A program made the translations under genes and the position numbers. The notes beneath the pieces were generated by a model that searched no databases, was not told the origin of the DNA, and saw nothing but the letters and a program-made list of their open reading frames with translations. From the NCBI GenBank assembly GCA_951394405.1, contig OX596345.1:2542001-2606000 (forward strand): DNA of 64,000 bases, given 5' to 3'. The DNA is from Coprinellus micaceus. Lineage: Eukaryota > Basidiomycota > Agaricomycetes > Agaricales > Psathyrellaceae. Below are positions 59,367 through 64,000 of this stretch, piece after piece. Numbering within the stretch: the first letter of the stretch is position 1; each line of letters begins with the position of its first letter.

Positions 59367-62300
59367 ATGGAAGACCAAGAGTGCGTGCTGCGTCGTCGTA
59401 TACCGTCTGTCCCTATCTAAAGCTACTTCTGTTATAAGCTCGCCTTTGACGATCGTTCTACGCTCGAAAAGGTAAGTTCACCATTCTCCCCATCCGTTTG
59501 CACTCTGGATAATAGCCCCCACATTCAGCAAGCTCTGCCTCAGAGGTATCACTCTCGGCAAATCCGCCAATACTATTTCGGTCTGCTTATGGACTACTAT
59601 CAGACATCATCGTCGAGCGTCGGAACGCGGACTCTGAAGTGGTCGCACTCGACCTCAAGACGCTCTGTATCTTCGACGGGAAATCTACCAGGGAAGGAAC
59701 GCTCCTCCCTTTAACCATGGCCTCTTCGAACCGATGGGAGGTGGTGGGATTGTTGCATGTGTGAGGCTTCATTTGTATACCCTCATTGTACCGGCTAAAT
59801 CTTCCGTATAAGACCCTCCGACGCAGGAACCATTGATCTCGTGGTAAGCTGCGAGGAGGGTGGGGACATTGGCTTCATCCATTTCGAGAGCCTCGCGGAG
59901 TTGAACTTAGATGAAGGTGTGTGCTCAGACAACGCCTTGTAACCGAGACCGATGAATCGTCGAATTTGCAGCACCAGCAAAGGAGATGCAGGTCAAGGTG
60001 CCGGAGTCGATGTTGCATCTCACCATAACTTGGAACCTGGTTGAGATACCAGGCGAAGATCGAGTAGCGTCCGTGGAAGGTGGGCCATCATACCTGGCTG
60101 CGACTTTATCCGACGACATCGGACCTAATTTACCCTATGTAGAAATGTTAAGTCGAGTCAACCCAATCTCTTTGCAAGCCCATGCGATGACGGGAGACGC
60201 GTCAGGTGTCGAAGAGCTGGTGTCAGCTATTCGGAAGCTTCTACACGACACCCAGGGAAATCATCCTACCTTTCCCAATCGACTCTACGCGCTCTCTTTG
60301 CTACTTCGGGGTCGCTTTGATCGCACAGAGAACATGGCCGACATCAATGAGGCCATTTCGACCCTACAAAGAGCTGTTGACCTTACGCCGGAACATCACC
60401 CAACGTTGCCTTCCATACTGATCAACTTGGGCTATGCGCTCTTCCGTCGATATGAATCACTCGAGGATACCGACGACCTTTCCAGCGCCATTTGTGCTTC
60501 GAAAAAGGGAATGGGACTGATAGCCCCCTCCGAGCACGGCGCAGACTTCCGCGCCGCCCTCGGGTGTATGCTCGTTCGCCACGTGGAGAAGAGCGGCGAC
60601 ACAGACGAACTCTCTGAGGGCCTCTCTCTTCTTCGGGGTGCAGCCCATGCCACCGATGACTCCGACCCAGCCGTCCCGAGGAGGTTAACCAGTATTGGAA
60701 TCGCCTTCCAGCGGCACTACGACAGGACGGGAGACCTGGCACTCCTCGACGAAGCGATCACTATCTTGAAAAGGGCACTGGTGCTTATCCCGGACGGGGA
60801 TGCAAAGGCAACGCTCTCCACGCTAGGAAACTGCTTTGGATCACGCTTCATCCACAGTGGCGACCTCAAAGACGCAGCTGAAGCGGTCTTTGCCTTTCAG
60901 AAAGCCCTGATCATTACACCCGAAGGCAACGCTGGATTCCCATCCCTGCTGAGTGATCTGAGTGGGGTCTTAACCGCTCGGTTTCATCGTACTGGCGATC
61001 TCAGTGACATCACCGAAGCAATATCCGCTGGGGAGAAGTCTATTCTCTGTTGCCCAGACAAACACCCAAAGCGACGTCTCTGGCTCTCCAGTCTGGGAAA
61101 ATCACTCCATAGTCGGTTCGCACACGGAGGTTCAGGAGATCTCGCAGACATTGATCGGGCAATCGAGGTACACGGAGAGGCAGTGGCTCTCACCACAGAA
61201 CAGGACGTCTGGTTCCCGGCATACTCGAATAACCTCGCAAACTCCTTCAGGATACGCTTCAGGCACACCGGGGATGCTACAGACCTTGTGTGGGCGATTG
61301 GGGCTCTAAGGAGGGCTGTCAACGAGACACCCCAGGGTCATCCGGAGATTCCTTTGTGCATGTATAACCTTGGAATCAGCCTTCGACTTTTCTTTGCGAT
61401 TGACCGGAGTGCGGATACTCTCCGCCTATCCGTTTCAACGCTGGAGAAGGCCCTGATCCTCATTCCCAAGGGTCATGCAGCAGTACCGACCATCCTCTTT
61501 GACCTTGGTTTGACAATCTCGCAGAGATGCTTCCTCAACCCCCATGGGCGGGACTTGGACACGGCGAGGTACTACTTCAGGATGGGGGCGGAGTGTGGCT
61601 GTGGTTCACCCAAGCAAAGGCTCCAAGCAGCCGATGCCTGGGCTCAACTGATCAACAAGTCCCGGTACTTGCCATCCGAAGCACTTGGCGGTGTTGTTAT
61701 TCAACCATCCGAGGTCCTCGCTGCCTTCGATACTCAGATTCGCCTCGTCACTTTGGTGGCTGGCCTCGAAGACACCATCGGCGTTCGTCACAAGCACATC
61801 GAGGAAATATCTGGAAAGGTGCCTGAGGCCGCCGCCGCCGCATGCGAGTTGGAGTTCCCGGATAAAGCTGTGGAATGGCTTGAGCAAGGAAGATGTCTCG
61901 TCTGGACCCAGTTGAGTCATCTACGTACACCGTTATACGACCTACGCATCCGCAATGCTCATCTCGCACAACAAATTGCGGACGTTTCCAAATTACTAGA
62001 GACCGCAGCATCGACCCGAGGGACCGGGAGCATCGGCTCGACCATGGCAGAAAAGATAGCTGTGGAAGGCGCCGCTCGCGACCACCTCGACCTTTCTCGA
62101 GAGTGGGACGATCTCCTCAAAAAGGCAAGGGATATCACGGGCTTCGAGTCTTTCCTTCAGCCTTCGTCGTTTGAGTCCCTGCTTCAAGGCTTGCCAGAAT
62201 CGGGGCCCGTCGTTATCGTGAATGTTCACCGAGAGAGGTGTGATGCGATCGCACTTCTTGCGGGGTCCGGCGAGGCCGTGGTGATTTCGCTACCTGACTT

Positions 62301-63453
62301 CACACTGGAGAAGGCCAAGAAGTATAGAAGGAACCTTACCGCACACTTGAAGCTTCAGGGACTTCGTATGCACCGTGCAGAGGATGGGGTCGATACGGAG
62401 AATAGGGCCAATATGGAGGATGAGGTCGATGCGGAGGACGGTGATCGAACCGGTGGATTCTACCGAAGGAAACGAGTCCCTGGAAAGAATGTCACTCGTG
62501 GCGTTCTACGTTGCCTTTGGGAAGAGATAGTCAAACCAGTCTTAAATGCCCTTGGATTCCAAGTAAGTCCCCCTACCCGTCATCCATGCCTTTACTCACC
62601 CCCATTGATTCAGAAGAGAGGAGATGAAAAGCCTCGAGAGCGGCTTCCGAGAATCTGGTGGTGTCCGACGGGCCCTCTATCCTTCCTCCCTATTCACGCA
62701 GCGGGGGCCTACGATGCGGGCGAGTCAGACAGCCTTCTCGACTATGCTGTGTCATCGTACACCCCGACCGTCACCTCCCTCATAAAACGCGTCCAGGGAG
62801 ACTCCCCAGTCGACAAGGCCGTCTCCGGCATATTCTTGACGAGCCAACCAAAGCCACGCGGTGCTCGCCAAATACAAGGAACGACGAAGGAGGTGAACTC
62901 CGTTTATGCCACAGCACTCAAACACGGCGTTCGGGCCCTCAAACGAGAAGGGGACGAGACGGACGCTGATGGGTGTCTCAGTCTCATGGAGGACTACAGC
63001 AGCGTTCACCTTGCATGTCATGGGTCTCAAGATGCCTCAGAACCATTGCAGAGCCGGTTCTTGTTTCACAAAGGTCGCTTGACTCTCGGTGAAATCCTGC
63101 AGAAGAACCTCCAGAACGCTGATCTCGCGTTTTTGTCGGCGTGCGAAACGGGCACTGGAGAAGAGACGCTTCCTGACGAAGCCGTTCACCTTGCCGCGGG
63201 GATGCTTGCCGCTGGATATCGCCGAGTTGTCGCTACGATGTGGGCTATTGGAGATCGACATGCACCGGACGTAGCCAATGACTTCTACGAGTACCTCTTC
63301 GCGCATATGACTGACGACGGGGGCGGTCGATTTGATGCGAGTCTTTCGGCGCACGCTCTTCACTACGCAATACAGAAGCTTCGACATCGCCTCGCCGACG
63401 ATTCAGAGGAATCCCTCCTCGCTTGGGTGCCGTATGTTCATTTTGGTTATTGA
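59367..63453 (+). CDS. TPR-CHAT protein E (plus strand, about 11 TPR units)
   Basis: The only plus-strand member. Exon 1 is 59367-59380 (MEDQ, 14 nt), the microexon 59529-59545 (17 nt, KLCLR), and exon 3 starts at 59604 (DIIVERRNADSE, DLKTLCIFDG, SSNRWEV). Exon 4 gives VVSCEEGGDIGFIHFE and exon 5 with the main exon MLHLTITWNLVEIPG. About 11 TPR units follow, then DKAVEWLEQGRCLVWTQLS. A 51-nt intron (62563-62613) has GTAAGT and TTCAG ends but no stop and is a multiple of three. CHAT reads PRIWWCPTGPLSFLPIHAAG. Catalytic His is codon 63019-63021 (HLACHG) and Cys is codon 63142-63144 (LSACET). It ends PYVHFGY. Its closest relative in the window is gene C. Confidence 0.93.
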
Positions 63454-64000
63454 TCCCTTCCTTTCATTTAACCCCTCCATCGGCAATCCAACTCGGAATA
63501 CTTCCCTCCTCACTGTTTGAATTTGTTCTTATCTGAGTTCACGTACCTTTGAATCCGAAATTTCCGTTGTAATCCCCACGTTGCGTTTTGCTCTCTCGAC
63601 TCCTTGAGTCCAGGTCACTGTCCGTGGTTCCTTTCCACCGTTTTCAGTCGTACTTCTGATAGTACTATTCGGAAAGCCGCTCTCACTTTTTAGTCCGTAT
63701 TGACATGTTCGAGCATCCTGGCTGCGACCGAATAATTCCGGTCCCTTCGACAAGGGATCCTCTGGTAACACACTGCGAGGGTACTATAAGCCTGGATCCG
63801 AAGAGTGGAACCTGTAAAGGCGCCCCGTCCTAAGGCTCTCGTGAAGTGAAGCGACCGTGAAGGAGGGCTCAAGGGGAATATGGACCGAATTATCTCAGAC
63901 GACGCAGTTCCTGCGCCCGCATCCATTGGCATCTAATACCTCGCATTAGGCTGTTCCTCATGTATCGCCTTATCGACCATTGTATGGGCGCTTGCCGTGG
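63454..64000. other. 3' flank of TPR-CHAT E to the window end
   Basis: T/C-rich sequence just after the stop is probably 3' UTR. No other gene or repeat is apparent before the window edge. Confidence 0.4.

Overview
The window looks like nuclear DNA of a filamentous basidiomycete, probably a wood- or litter-decaying Agaricomycete. Genes on both strands are split by many short introns (about 50-150 nt, GT..AG, often with CTAAC-type branch sites). There is a fungal cellulose-binding module (CBM1) on a secreted pectinase, a GH11 xylanase, a DUF1996 secreted protein, and a block of large TPR-CHAT proteins of the kind expanded in mushrooms. No bacterial operon signals, tRNA, rRNA or CRISPR were seen.

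Layout. 0-7.3 kb: a cytochrome P450 (minus, C-terminus cut by the window edge) divergent from a six-exon geranylgeranyl diphosphate synthase (plus), then two unrecognised proteins of about 115 residues. This could be the edge of a diterpenoid locus. 7.7-13.8 kb: CBM1-GH28 pectinase, an F-box protein and a GH11 xylanase, all minus. A broken copy of the F-box gene lies at 14.6 kb. 15-63.5 kb: six TPR-CHAT genes (five minus, one plus at the right end), interrupted by a DUF1996 gene at 41.2-43.1 kb and by several DNA transposon relics. A seventh copy survives only as its 5' exons at 55.7 kb.

The TPR-CHAT proteins share one plan: a short N-terminal module spread over tiny exons, one giant exon of 10-22 tandem 45-residue TPR units, a conserved helical linker with a WLEQGRCLVW core, and a C-terminal caspase-like CHAT domain with His (HLACH) and Cys (LSAC) in place in all six. 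All six end in YVH(F/Y)GY. Repeat number differs widely, one copy is frameshifted, one is reduced to its 5' end, and two are inverted sister copies. This is the birth-and-death pattern expected of a recognition or cell-death gene family, but the function is inferred. No gasdermin or other partner gene was recognised nearby.

Mobile DNA between these genes: a 2.07-kb Mutator-like element with identical 136-bp terminal inverted repeats and a 9-bp target duplication (45.5-47.5 kb), and three TA-flanked Tc1/mariner-type MITEs (19.2, 33.6 and 53.1 kb). Exon boundaries were read by eye from splice signals and from comparison among the paralogs.
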